Assembly: GCA_022695795.1 (NCBI GenBank)
Contig: MU404196.1
Location: 9,451 to 73,450 of the forward strand
Length of the DNA stretch: 64,000 nt
DNA from: Biscogniauxia marginata
Taxonomy: Eukaryota > Ascomycota > Sordariomycetes > Xylariales > Xylariaceae
Direction: 5' to 3'
Below the pieces are notes generated by a model. It had not been told where the DNA came from. It saw nothing but the letters and a program-made list of their open reading frames with translations, and searched no databases. A program made the position numbers and the translations under genes. Of the stretch, positions 1 through 12,238 are shown piece after piece (positions within the stretch are counted from its first letter, which is position 1; every line of letters starts with the position of its first letter).

Positions 1-117
1 TTAATAATAAAAATAAGAAATTAATAATAAAAATAAGAAATTAATAATAAAAATAAGAAATTAATAATAAAAATAAGAAATTAATAATAAAAATAAGAAA
101 TTAATAATAAAAATATA
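1..117. repeat. 20-bp AT-only tandem repeat
   Basis: Between five and six head-to-tail copies of a 20-base unit (ttaataataa followed by aaataagaaa) run from the window edge to about 117, where they fade into a TA-rich run. The array probably continues outside the window. It lies directly upstream of the retrotransposon at 159 and contains no C. Confidence 0.9.
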
Positions 118-158
118 TATAATATAATAAAAAGTAAAAAAATATTAAAATACTTTAT

Positions 159-634
159 TATTACGAACTAACCAGGGTAAGTAATTAAATGACAGGGGTA
201 TTATTCCCACTGTTCTTACTTTTACACCGGACATAAATCTTAAAAAGGAAAGTAACCTATTATCACGTGATATAAATATATATAAATAAAACTTATTTAA
301 TAACATTTAATAAAGAATGAATATGTGTAAATAAGACTCATTTAAAAGTATTTAATATACTAATTATAAGGAATAAAAAATAAAATAAATAAATATAAAA
401 AGAACGGTGTTTTTTATATGTTTAATTATTTATTCTAGTTTTTTAGCTATTAATTTAAGATTATAGTTATTTTTTAATATTATAATAAAAATACCTTAAA
501 ATCTCTTTAACGAATAAAGCATAATAAATCTTTTAAATTAACTTTAATTTATTATTACCTTTAAATTAAAAAAACTTAATACGTACTTATTTATAAAGTT
601 AGTTAATTAGGAACATATAAAGAGGTTCGTTACA
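159..634 (+). repeat. 5' LTR of the left retrotransposon
   Basis: Starts TATTACGAAC (ancestral TGTTACGAAC altered by G-to-A) and ends GGTTCGTTACA. Its first 130 bases are visibly less mutated than the same part of the 3' LTR, keeping words such as gacagggg and caccggacat. It contains a TCACGTGAT palindrome near 265. Confidence 0.9.
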
Positions 635-710
635 TTTTAATAGCTCTTTAATTAGTACTTAATATTAATTTAAAAGAAAGGACTTTTAATTAAACCGTTT
701 TAAAATAAGT

Positions 711-3700
711 ATGCCTCTTAAAACTAAAGAATAATAAAAAAAGAAATAAATAAAAGAATAATAATTAATAAGTTTTTAAATAAAAGCTTTAGATTTTTTT
801 ATGGTATAATAAAAAGGTTTAAAAAAATTAATATAAAAGTTAATTATAATTATAATTAAAAAAGAGCCTTAAAAAGACATTTCTAAAACTTAATAAAAAG
901 AATCATTTAAGAAAAAAGAAAAAGAGGGAAAAAAAGCACCTAAAAATAAAAATAAAAATATAAAATAACCTTTATTTCTTAGAGATAAATAGCTAAAGCC
1001 ACCTTTATATAATAGCGACCTTAATAACTTAAATGACGAAAATAATATAATAGCCCTCGATATAAAAGGTTTTAAACTAATTATACTTAATAAGTATAAT
1101 AAGTTAAGTGATTTAAAAGGATTTTTAATTTAAACCGAAACTTATTTACGGTTTTATCACGAAATAATTACTACTAAGAAATAAAAGGTTTTTATAATAT
1201 TTTAATTCCTCGTCGAAATTACTTTAACTTAGTTTTAACTAGTATTAAAAGATTATTTAAATAATAAACAAAATGTCTAAAAAGACATAAAAAAGTCTTT
1301 AAAGATTATAAGGAGTTTAAAAAACAACTTAAGTTTATATTTAATAACTTAATTTTTAAGTAATAAACTAAAGCTTGATTTTATAAATTATAATAAGATA
1401 AAAAGGCCTTAAATTATATTATTAAGTTTAAGAAACTCGTAAATTAGTTATAATTACTTATTAAAAGCCTATATTATTTATTTTATTAAGAATTAAAAAA
1501 CTATATAAAACAAATTTATATAAAAAAAGGAACTTAGAAAAGTTTAATAATTACATTATAATAGTAATTATTATTAATAACGAAAACTTCGAACAGTACT
1601 TTAAAAAAACGATATAGCGAAAAAACGGCAATTAACAAAAAGAAGGAAATTATAAAAGTGGTACCGAAATAAAAAAAGGCATTAAAACTAAGTTAAACCT
1701 TATTAAAATTAACGCTGCTTAAAAGAAGCAAAAAAAACAAGATAAATTAACTATTAAGTGTTTTAATTATAAGAAAAAAAGACATTATAAAAACGAGTAT
1801 CGAAATCTTAAGAAATAAAAACTAAAAATAAAAGAGATTTCTTAACTTAAAAAAAAACCTTCGAAATAAAGGTTTATTTTAAAGATAATAAAGAAATAAA
1901 TTAAATATTTATTATTATTATTATTAAAGTAAAAAAAGACAAGAAAGTTCTTATAAAAAAATTATAAATATTATTAAATTAATCGTAAAGACTATTTAAA
2001 ACACGATTACTTATATTTAAAGTACTTTACACTAAAACAAGCCAAGTAAAAATATAATAAAAGCGAATTACTATACGAATATAATACTTATAAACTAGGA
2101 TACGACTTAGAAATTAAGTTAAACTATAATAAACTATATTAAAGCCATTATAACGACGATAAATACGAAACATATTAAAGAAAAAGTAAATATAATAATT
2201 TAAATTAAAAGTTTTATATAAATAATAATTATGATGTTTATTAAAACTTAAATAATGCTAATTAATTTAATAAATTATTAAGCGAAAAACTTAAAATAAA
2301 GTTAAAAATAATAAAATAACTAAAAAAAGAATATATATCATTATATTAAAGCTTTTATATTAATAACGCTTGTTAAATACATTAAAGCTTTAAGGATAAA
2401 GTTGGTTATTATCTCTAAAAACCGGAAAGTAATAATACGAAAAAAAACGAATATATTTATAATAACGTCTCACGATAGCCATAATATTTTAAAGCATATT
2501 ATTTTTACTTAAATTCCGAAAGAAATAACAAAATAATCGTTAAGGGTTATATATATTATATTTTAATATTATACGATATACACGATTTACTTAAAATGGG
2601 TTTTGAAAAAGCCGAAATTAAAAAAGAATTATATTTTTTATATTAACTCGAAAAACGAGTTAAATATAACACTAGTTTATTTGGTTTTATAAGAAAGCAC
2701 TTAATAAAATAATAAGTAAAATTACGTGTAATTAAACTAAGTTATAAATAAATCGTTAAAGTATACTTTAAAAAAAAAGAAGAGTTTTTAGAAATATATA
2801 TAAATTTATAAAGAAAAATCAAATTACTTTTAATAAATAAAACCGAGGATTATACCTTTTATTCGAAAATAATTTAAAACCTTAAAAAGCTTCGAATTAA
2901 TAAAAAATAGATTTAAACTATAAAAAGGCCCTTGAAAAGGAATTAAAGTTTTAATATATAAAATTTTATATAAAAATAAACCTTTTACCTCTTATTACTT
3001 AAAAAGTAATTAAAGAAACTATTTAAATAACAATTACTAAAAACACGTTTTTATAAAAGCTTAAAAATAAAAAAATATTAAAACCGTAACGACTTAAAAA
3101 AACCCAAAAAAGAAGAGACGTAAAAAACCAAAAAACGGTAAAAGCTCTTATTAATAAAGCAACGAGAAGCTATAAATAATAAGTCTTTATACGAAGTTTA
3201 ATTAAGACTTAATAATAATATTATAATTAAAATTAAGTATAATAAAAAGGAATATAAAGCCCTTATAAACTTAAAAGTAAATAAAAATTATATTTTAATT
3301 AAAGTAACTTAAAAAGATAATATATTATAAATATATAAATAAAGTTTATATAAATTATAAAACTTTAAAAAATATATATTTAGTTATAAAAATAATAAAG
3401 TATTAAAAAAGATAATTATTTTCTTAGTAACTATTTAAAAACATCTCGAGTAAATCATTTTTAATATTATATATATATTAAGTCATAATATAATCCTAAA
3501 AATAATTTAATTTAAAAAAATAATTCACAAATAAATTTTAAAATAAACACGCTTTATTAAGATTAAAATTAAAAAGAGTTAATCACGACGAGTTATAAAA
3601 TAAGTATCATAAATAACACTAAAAAAACGAATATAAAGACGAAACATATTATTTATATAATTCGAGTAATTAAGCTTAAAAATCTAATAAAAAGAGTATT

Positions 3701-6680
3701 ACGTAAGTATCTTTATTTCTATAAATTATTTAAAAATAAAACAAAAAAATTATTAAAATATAACTAATAAAATCATTAAATCCATTTTAAAAAAAGGAAA
3801 ATAACTAAAATTATTCTTAATATGTTTTATAAATCAAGAAAAATAAAAAGCACTATAAAAAGGAATTTAAAAGAATCTTAATAAAGAATATATTTAAGAA
3901 TTAAAGTCTTTATTAAGATACCTAGTAATTATAATATTAAAGGTCGATAAAAAGGAAAAGTAACATATTAATAAAAAAGGAAATTTAATATAATAACGAG
4001 TAATTAACTATCGACATTTTAATAAAATAACAAAAAAGAATAAATATTTATTATTATTAATAAAACTTATAAAAAGGCAAATTAATAAGGCTTAAATTTT
4101 TATAGTATTAAATTTTCGTAATAGTTATTATATAATTAAAATAACTAAAAAACACGAATAATACACTGCCTTTCGAACGGTATATAAATATTATAAATAT
4201 AAAGTTATGTTATTTAAACTTATTAACGTACTTATTACATTTTAATATATAATTATAATAGTTTTTCGTAAGTTTTTAAATAAATTTTTATTTATTTATT
4301 TAAACGATATATTAATTTATTTAAAAAACGAGAAGAAGTATAAAAAACATGTAAAACAAGTGTTAAAAGCTTTAAACAGGGTAAACTTACTTATTTATTT
4401 AATTAAAAGTAAATAACATATTAAAAAACTAAATTATTTAAGGTTTATAATAAGTTTAAAAAAATCTATATTTAAAAAGGAAAAATAGCAATAATTAAAA
4501 ATTAATTAAAACTTAAAAGTGTTATAAATATATACGCATTTCTTAGTTTTATTAATTACGTTAAATAACTTATTTAAGATTTCGGGCGAATCATTAAACT
4601 ATTAATAGAATTAATTACTTTAATAAAAACAAAAAAAGCCTTTTATTTTACTAAAAAAGCTAAATAAGCTTTTTAATAACTAAAAAAAGTTATAATTAAT
4701 AACGTTATATATAAACTTTTAAACGAAAAAAAAAACGATTAAGGATAAACGCCTTAAATTTCGTCATTAAAGTAATTTTAAAGTAATTAAAAAAACAATA
4801 AAAAATGATATCTAGTCGCGTACCTATTTAAGGCATTATATAATGCTAAACTAAACTATTAAATCTATAATAAAGAACTATTAATAATTATTAAAACATT
4901 AAAAGAATAAGAATTATAATTTAATAGAATTAAAAAACCTATTAATATTTATTTAAATTATACGAACCTTACACGATTTATAATAATATAAACGCTTAAT
5001 TAAAAATATAAGCGTTAAATTATTTTTCTATTTAAATTCAATTTTAAAATTCATTATATTAAAAGAAAAAAATATTTAAATAAATCTTTTTAGCAAAAAA
5101 AGAGATTATAAGTTAAAAATTAATAAAAGAGATATTTAAATATTTAAATAATAAAATAACGGATTAATTATATTAACTTATATGCGAATTAATATAAGAA
5201 ATTAAAAATAACGTTTTAAAGAAAGTTATAATTAAAAAAAAAGTAATTATAATCTTAATAAAGATCTAATAACGAATTTTTTTCGTATAAAAAAAGGTTT
5301 ATATATTAAAACGAGTATAAAACGAATTTGTTAAGGAATTTTATAAACACCCCTTACATGGTTACTAAGGAATTTTTAAAACGTTAAAACGACTTTAAAA
5401 AGAATTTGATTTTCTAAAAATGCGATAAACAATTAAAAGAATTATAAAGAATTATAATGTTTATAATAAAGTTAAAGCATTATAATATAAACCATATAAA
5501 TTATTATAATTAACTTAAATACCTAATAAAGCGTAACATATAATTATATAAAATTTCGTAATAAAACTTCTTAAGTTAAAAGATCTTATTATAAAAGTAC
5601 TTTATAATAACATATAAGTAATTATTAATAAACTTACGAAATATATTTACTTTTTACCGTTTAATAAGTTAAGTATAATAAAATAACTAGTTTTTAGTTT
5701 CTTAAAAAAGTACGTTAATAAATATGAATTATTAAAACGTATTATTTTAAATAAAAATAAATTATTTACGTTAAAATTTTAAATTAATTTAATAAAACGA
5801 ATAAAAATTAAATAAAAGTTATTTATAATGTATTATTCCTAAATAAATAAATAAATAAAAAGATTAAACTAAATAATAAAATAATATTTTAAAAGCTATA
5901 TTAATTAAGAAATAAATAACTAAATAAAATTATTATTAATAGTTTAAATAATATATAACACCTTAATTAACGAAGATATAAAAATGTCACTATATAAAGC
6001 AGTATATAATTAAAAAACAGAAATCCAAAAATAATTAATCGAACTTATAAAAATATTAAAAGTCGAAATAAAAGCCTTGAGAGTAAAGGTATTATCTAAA
6101 AAGGTTTAAGTAGTATAACGACGGTTATAAAAAGAATTATAATTTATTTAAGATAAAATAACAAAGTATTATAATAAAAAAGAATTAAAAGACTAATTCT
6201 TAAAAAAAGAAATATAGTTTATTTATTTCGTTAATAACAAGGCGTAATAATAAAAACGCTTTAAATTAAAATAAAACGGCTTAATAAAAAACTTAAATTT
6301 AAGAAATTAAAACTATATAAAATCGAGAAAGTCATTTTAAATATTAATTATAAATTAAAACTATTAAAAGAATTTAAAGTATATTTAGTTTTTTATATAT
6401 TATTATTAAAACTAATATTAAAAAACGCCTTATTAAAAATTAATTAAAATTTTTAAAAAATTAAATAAATATAAAATAAAAAGAATTTTAAACTTAAAAA
6501 AGATTAATAATTAGTTATAATATTTAATTAAATAAAAAAGATATTTATTAAAGGAAAATATATAAAAACCACTTAAACACTTAATAAACTTAAAAAACGC
6601 GCTTAATAAATTTTATCAACAAAACCCGGATTAGCTAAAAAGGCTTAAAATTTAAAATCTTGGTTTAAAAAAGACAAGTT
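711..6680 (+). pseudogene. gag-pol relic of the left retrotransposon
   Basis: An ATG at 711 begins a lysine-rich start like the Met-Pro-Pro-Lys start in the younger element at 51888. A CX2CX4HX4C gag zinc knuckle lies at 1759-1800, with Cys 2 and Cys 4 now Tyr. The reverse-transcriptase catalytic box reads Tyr-Leu-Asn-Asp at 4297-4308 (YLDD with one G-to-A), followed by the ILIY context usual in the family. A chromodomain-like stretch at about 6450-6650 keeps QYL, KRY and an FYQQNP ending, with Trp codons turned to stops. RNase H and integrase should lie between, but they are too decayed for me to mark. In-frame stops occur throughout. Confidence 0.85.
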
Positions 6681-6689
6681 AAAAAAGGG

Positions 6690-7220
6690 AACGGCCTCGG
6701 AAGTAATTTTAACTTACTTAATTAAAGATTATTATTTAACTTAAAAACGTTTTTACTCTTTTTTTAAACGTTTTTGCTTTTTTAGTTTATTTAAATTTTA
6801 AAGATTATATTAAAGCATTTTTAAACCTTTCTTTTTAATAACTCTTTTTAACGATAAAGCCGTTTTATTCGAGTTATAATTTCGGTTATTTCTCGGTGAA
6901 GTCGTTTTAAGGCTTCCTCGGCTTAACGTTTTTATAAAAATAACCGCTTCTTTTTATGATTTAGATTTTAAAAAGAGCTAAAAAGAATTCTTATTTTATT
7001 ATATTAACGTTAATAAAAAACGCATTTATTACATTTCTTTGATATTTTAAACGACATTACACATTTTAAGTTATAATTAAAACAATAAAAATAAAGTATA
7101 ATATTAATATTAAAGCTTATTTAGTTAATTTAATTAATAAGCTTTTTATAACTTTGCTTTTAATTTTCATAACGACGCTTAATATTAAAATTAATAAATA
7201 TAAAAAAAAGACTTATTAAA
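6690..7220 (-). pseudogene. Antisense Zn2Cys6-like ORF relic, left element
   Basis: On the strand opposite to pol, between the chromodomain and the 3' LTR, a reading frame shows the spacing CX2CX6CX9CX2CX6C over 7001-7093. Positions 1 and 6 are TAT (Tyr), as expected if TGT/TGC was hit by RIP. After it comes a charged, Leu/Lys/Glu-rich stretch (about 6700-6960, including the word RLHREI) that looks like a coiled coil. Several stops interrupt it. The same arrangement is present in three other copies in this window. The overall boundaries are estimates. Confidence 0.65.
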
Positions 7221-7259
7221 TAATCTTTAAAAATAAAGATTTTAAAAAGGAAGAAATAA

Positions 7260-7735
7260 TATTACGAATTAATTAAGGTAAGTAATTAAATAATAAAGGT
7301 ATTATTCTTATTATTTTTACTTCTACATTAAATATAGATTTTAAAAAAGAAAATAATCTATTATTACGTAATATAAAAATATAAAAATAAAACTTATTTA
7401 ATAATATTTAATAAAGAATAAATATATATAAATAAGACTTATTTAAAAGTATTTAATATATTAATTATAAGGAATAAAAAATAAAATAAATAAGTATAAA
7501 AAGAATAATGTTTTTTATATGTTTAATTAATTATTTTAATTTTTTAGCTATTAATCTAAGATTATAATTACTTTTTAATATTATAATAAGAGTACCTTGA
7601 AATCTCTTTAACAAATAAAGCATAGTAAATCTCTTGAACTAACTTTAATTCATTATTACCTTCAAATCAAGAAAACCTAGTACGTACTTACTTATAAAGT
7701 CAGTTAACTAGGAACACACAGGGAGGTTTGTTACA
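7260..7735 (+). repeat. 3' LTR of the left retrotransposon
   Basis: 476 bp, the same length as the 5' LTR. Starts TATTACGAAT and ends GGTTTGTTACA, followed by the target duplication tttat. Its last 130 bases are less mutated than the same part of the 5' LTR, so the mutation load is lowest at the two outer edges of the element. Confidence 0.92.
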
Positions 7736-7740
7736 TTTAT

Positions 7741-8850
7741 AACGATAAAAAAATAAAAAAATATTTTATTTTATTTTATTAAATTTTAATTAAATTTATA
7801 AAAGAAAAGTTATAAAAAGTCGTTTTTAAGTTTAAAAAATTAACTTATAAATTACGAAGTATATTATATTTAATATATTAACAAATTTAAACCTAAAAAA
7901 TTAAAAGTAACAAAATCGAAATTAATTAAAATAATTTAAAGCATTTAAATTTAAAAACATTATAAAAAAATCTAAAAAATTTAACGTTATTATAAGCGAA
8001 ATAAATAAAACAAATAATAATTAAAACTATAATAAAAACAAATAAAAATCGAAATTTAAATTTAAAACCGAAAAATCCGAAAAATCTAAATCGAAATCTA
8101 GCTTAAAATTAAACGTTAAAATAAAAATAAAAATAATAACGAAAACGATAAAAACGACAAAAAATAATAATAAAAAAGACGCTAAAAAAGAGTAAAAAAA
8201 TTAAAAAAAGCTAAAAAATTTACTATTAATAAATTGTTTAAAACTAACTATGTTAATTAATAAATTTAAATAATTTAATTTAATTTTAAGATATATAACT
8301 TTTAAAAACCTCGAAAACTAAAAATTATTTATTATTAATTACAAATATTTACATATTATAAAGATTTTATAATTTATATATAAAAACGATTTATAATATA
8401 AAAATTTATTAATTTATTTTTATTATATAAATTTATAAATTAAAAATTAAACCTTTTTAATTAAAATTTTCATAAATTATAAATAATATTATTAATAAAA
8501 AATTATAAGCGAAAAAGTAAATTAAGCTTAAAATTAAAATTTCGGTAATAATTTTTATTATTAAAAAGGTTTAACTATATAAACTAATTCGTAGTTTCTT
8601 CGAATTAAAATAATTTTCTTCACATTTTATGTTTTATAACTTTTAATTTAATTAACCACTTTTAAAAACCCATTTTCTTTTATTATTAATTAATGATAAA
8701 ATAAATAATTAAAACTACGAAAATTATAAAAACTAGCTTATTTACTTATATAACTTACTCGCTTATAAGACACGTTAATATATAAAAATATATTTATATT
8801 TTAAATGTATTATATTTATATAAATTCCTTATTAAGCTTTTCGGTGTTAA
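7741..8850. other. AT-rich RIP-type sequence, unassigned
   Basis: AT-rich sequence with scattered CG dinucleotides and no usable reading frame. It includes a degenerate run with repeated cgaaa/ccgaaaa words at about 8045-8110. I see no match to the LTRs or to recognisable pol motifs. It is probably another old repeat. Composition switches to normal at about 8850. Confidence 0.6.
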
Positions 8851-9359
8851 TAAAATATCGCGCATTACATCCTGGTTATATCAATGTAGATAAATGATCC
8901 ATCATAGATGTGTTGGTGGCTAGCTGGACATGTATATCTACCTCATATAGAATTTTATTTGGATCGGCTTATTTAGAACGACTCGGCGTCGTATCTCGTA
9001 AGGCAATTTATTAAAGTACCATTGCATATCATATCGTACAGCTGAGGATCTGAATGCCGAGTATTCGCATGGGCGCTTCCCCCCTTTATCTCCTCCCCCC
9101 CTCATGTTGCACAGCTGCTCGCTTTCTTTTGCTGCACAGGCAGAGATGAGCGAGGAGTGAGGCATAGATGACCGGTCTAGAGGCCTTAGTTTCTGGCCAA
9201 TGCTCATCGCTCCAATGGTCGTCTTGCGGTGCTGATTGGACTTGGGTCTCATATAGTGTCCTTCCTAGCCCTCCCCAATGCAACCATGTCCATGACGCAC
9301 AACACCGCCACATTAACTTCCCGGCCTAATAGTGCTGCCCGACCTCGGATGCCATTTCT
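8851..9359. other. Intergenic, 3' side of the bS6m gene
   Basis: Normal composition begins here. I see no credible gene; open frames of 75-104 codons overlap in several phases and look random. The stretch probably holds the 3' UTR of the minus-strand gene that ends at 9360. Confidence 0.6.
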
Positions 9360-10055
9360 TCACTGAGACCACTCGATGTCCTTAAAGCGGCTCAGAGTGC
9401 CGAGCTTGCCGTCGCCCAGCTTGACGCTCGTGTGCCGGATCATGCGTGGGTCCAGCGCCAACATCTTTCGCACAGCCTCTTGCGTCTGTACGCTCGAGTC
9501 GAACCGCATAGCGAAGTAGTGCCCCACGTGGTGCCGCATCTGGTGCACGCTGATGGCCTTGGGCAGCGAGAAGACCCCCCAGTTCGAGATACCCCGTATC
9601 ACGCCCTTTTGCTGGAGGACTAGCTGTCCTGCACTGAGGACGATTCTAGAGTGGTGGGTGCGTTGTTAGTAATGGCAGACGGTTTGAGCATTTGCAGCTC
9701 GCTAGGAGAAAAGCGGTTGGAGTCTATGTTTTGCTGATAGAGCGTGGACTAGAGCCGCCGGTTATTGCGTCTCTCTTGACCAGATCGAGCATTTCGCCAC
9801 AGCTGAGGACACCTTTGAATAGGTAGGCAGATGTTCGGATTGGACAGAGGCACTTGTCACATCCACATCATAAGGATAGATCTAGTTATCAGTAGGAAAA
9901 TGGGCGTTGACATACTCTTTCACCTCGGCAAGATTGCCAGGGCGGACCTATACACAACAAATTCCGCGTCAGCCCGAGTCCTGGCCCGTTTTCTAGCCCT
10001 CGCTGTTCATGGCCTTTAGATGTATACTCACGATCCCGATAAGCTCGTATAGCAT
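9360..10055 (-). CDS. MRP17: Mitochondrial small-subunit ribosomal protein bS6m
   Basis: Nuclear gene for the mitochondrial version of bacterial ribosomal protein S6, a structural protein of the mitoribosomal small subunit. Three exons read on the minus strand: 10055-10032, 9947-9916 and 9645-9360, giving 113 residues. Donors are GTGAGT and GTATGT, acceptors are TATAG and TCTAG, and phases agree (the second junction splits a Glu codon). The first exon encodes only MLYELIGI, the usual S6 N-terminus. The third carries the family hallmarks RGISNWGVFSLPK, GHYFAMRFD and DPRMIRHTSVKLGDGKL. Length fits fungal Mrp17 proteins. There is no separate presequence, which is common for bS6m. The gene lies about 500 bases from the RIP-degraded block. 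Confidence 0.95.
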
Positions 10056-12238
10056 CTTCCTTTCCCGGCAGTCTCAAAGGCTTCTCCGGACGCACCCGAC
10101 CGTGTAAGCAGATGCGGCGAACAATTGAGAGCAACGATATGCAATGTGTTCTGCTCGACGGCAAGCGACACCTAGGTAAATTGCAAATCGGGCCCAACGG
10201 TCGCGGCAGATAGTCTATATGCTCAGTTGAGATTGTCGTCGAGGTATACGACACGTACTGGCTACCCCCAGGCTTACTCACTACAGATACCAGGTAGATG
10301 CTGTCGAGATGACGGATTGGGGAATTTCCAGCTGGGAGAAGCTTTTCCCATCTATCGATTCCTATCACTGATAAGATTCTGCCGTGTCCCCACGGACCCA
10401 CCCAGTAATGACATTGCCGAACCGCTGCTATCAGCACGTGACTTCTAGCTACGTACCTCCTATCGGATACCTGCATATATTTGTGTACCTAGGTACCACT
10501 TAGGTACCCGACATAAGCTCTCAAGGTACCTACTGTACGTGGGTACTATTATATGTAACTACATGTGCTACTATACCTATATACAGTATTTCACATTTCC
10601 AGATAATACCTATGGACTTCCACAATGTTATGCTAGGTACGGATTAGATACCTAGCTAGGTATTGACAGGTACAGACGAGGGGGTGGGATTAAGACGCAA
10701 TCAATATTCCGACCAGAGGGGGAGGGGGGTCAACCAAATTTTCTTCTTTTCCCATCTCCACCACCTCCACCCCTCCTCATCCCTCCCCTCCCCCCCGTCT
10801 GGATGTTAGTCGGAAAGATTCTTTTTTGATGAGCGCAAACAACGTGGCATATTTTTATTAGGATGCATACCCCATGTCCGAGGTGGGCGGCAGGGGAGGG
10901 CCTGGAGATTTATGCACATACTGATCTGCCGCTACTGTACGATGACCAACCATCCTTGTAACGTGCTCGATGTTATACATACGTACATCTAACTTATGTA
11001 TCTACACCGGCATGTGAGTACCTACGTACCTACATAGGTACTTATCACCGTACATCATGTACGTGCATGCCAGATCGTCGGTAATTAACGGCTACGGCAT
11101 GCGCCGGGGGTTTAGCCTCTTCCCGGAGAGCAGGAATGTTGCATTCATTCTCCGTCACGTACATTGTTTGCAACGGCTCTCAACATGCATAGGAGAATAG
11201 AAGTTACAACGAGAAATCAAAGCACTCCACTTTTTTGCTGTTGCTCTCCCCTATCCCAGTTTTTCTCTTTCCTTAGGCTGTGTAGCTAATAATGTACAGT
11301 CTCAATTGTGATCTAACAGAACAGTGCTGGATGCGACACAGGCAGCCGCACGGGAAGAGGCCTATATATATATGCAGCCCTACGGCCCTTCGTATTAACG
11401 TGTCCTGGACTAGCTTGAATCATCTGTCCACTCGTCTAACCATTGTACCGGATAGAAACAGAGACCTCCTTCTCTGTTCTGCTCTATAGTTGGGGAAGTG
11501 CCGATTCCGTCATAAGATGCCGTTGGACAGCCGCCGTCCAATCCTGTCTTCCATTCATCCATGCAACCGTGCCCGAATTGAAGAACGAAACGAGAATAAA
11601 TGGAATATCGAGAACAACGCGAGCGTGGAAGAAGAAAGGAAAGAGGAGAAAAAAAAAAAGAGAAATGCCTTTGCGGTGACGCGATAGTATAATTAATTCC
11701 CCGCGAACAGCGAAGACTTGTAGTGTCCGTCCGTCGGCAGTTTTAGACAGGTTTGTTGAGTATTGATACCACCCTTCTAGTCGAATTCAGCTGCTACCGC
11801 CTGCACCTGTCTGTAAGATGTTGAACCTCGCGCACGCCGCATAGAATCTTCGCGTAGTCCCGTCTAGCCTCATCCATTCCGAAATAGGAAAATTCGTTTA
11901 GGACAGACTGTCCAATGCAAATCAACGCCGAAAAACATGTCCCTGTAGCCTCGGGAAACCACCAACTCCTGCAATGAAGCTAGGTACAAACAGAAAAGAA
12001 GGGGGAGAAGGGACAAAAAAGAAAATCGATGTGTCGTGACGAGGGACGAGATTGAAGAAACACAAGGGTGGTGTTTGATGTGTTGATGGCGGATGCTATG
12101 GGGAGGGCCGAAGTAGACTGATATCTCGTAGACGTGAGGAGCAGCATTCTCACGCTTATCCGCCACGTTCTTGCACCTATTTCATCAGTATTGCTAGGGG
12201 CGAACCGCGCGGGAAACTGTGACTCCAAGACAAGCCAA
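10056..12238. other. Intergenic region with TACCTAGGTA-type palindromes
   Basis: About 2.2 kb without a supportable gene. It holds many short palindromic words of the type CCTAGGTA / GGTACC (10485-10530, 10630-10680, 11015-11045), a pyrimidine-rich tract near 10735-10800, and AG-rich sequence near 11625-11665. It should contain the 5' region of the bS6m gene and the 3' UTR of the gene ending at 12239. Confidence 0.6.

Larger units (their letters stand above)
159..7735 (+). mobile_element. Complete RIP-degraded Ty3/gypsy LTR retrotransposon
   Basis: Two 476-bp LTRs (159-634 and 7260-7735) flank about 6.6 kb of internal sequence. The 5-bp target duplication tttat is present on both sides (154-158 and 7736-7740), so the insertion boundaries are intact. 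Plus orientation is shown by the order gag zinc knuckle (1759-1800), reverse-transcriptase box (4297-4308) and chromodomain-like region (about 6450-6650), and by a purine-rich tract just before the 3' LTR (about 7244-7258). Chromodomain and order are typical of fungal chromovirus-type Ty3/gypsy elements. Differences between the LTRs that I compared are C/T or G/A transitions, the RIP signature. Every reading frame is full of stops, so the element is dead. Confidence 0.93.

Noticed and set aside
9889..10476. 195-codon minus-strand open frame overlapping the bS6m introns
   Set aside because: It overlaps well-supported exons and introns of the bS6m gene in another phase and has no domain.
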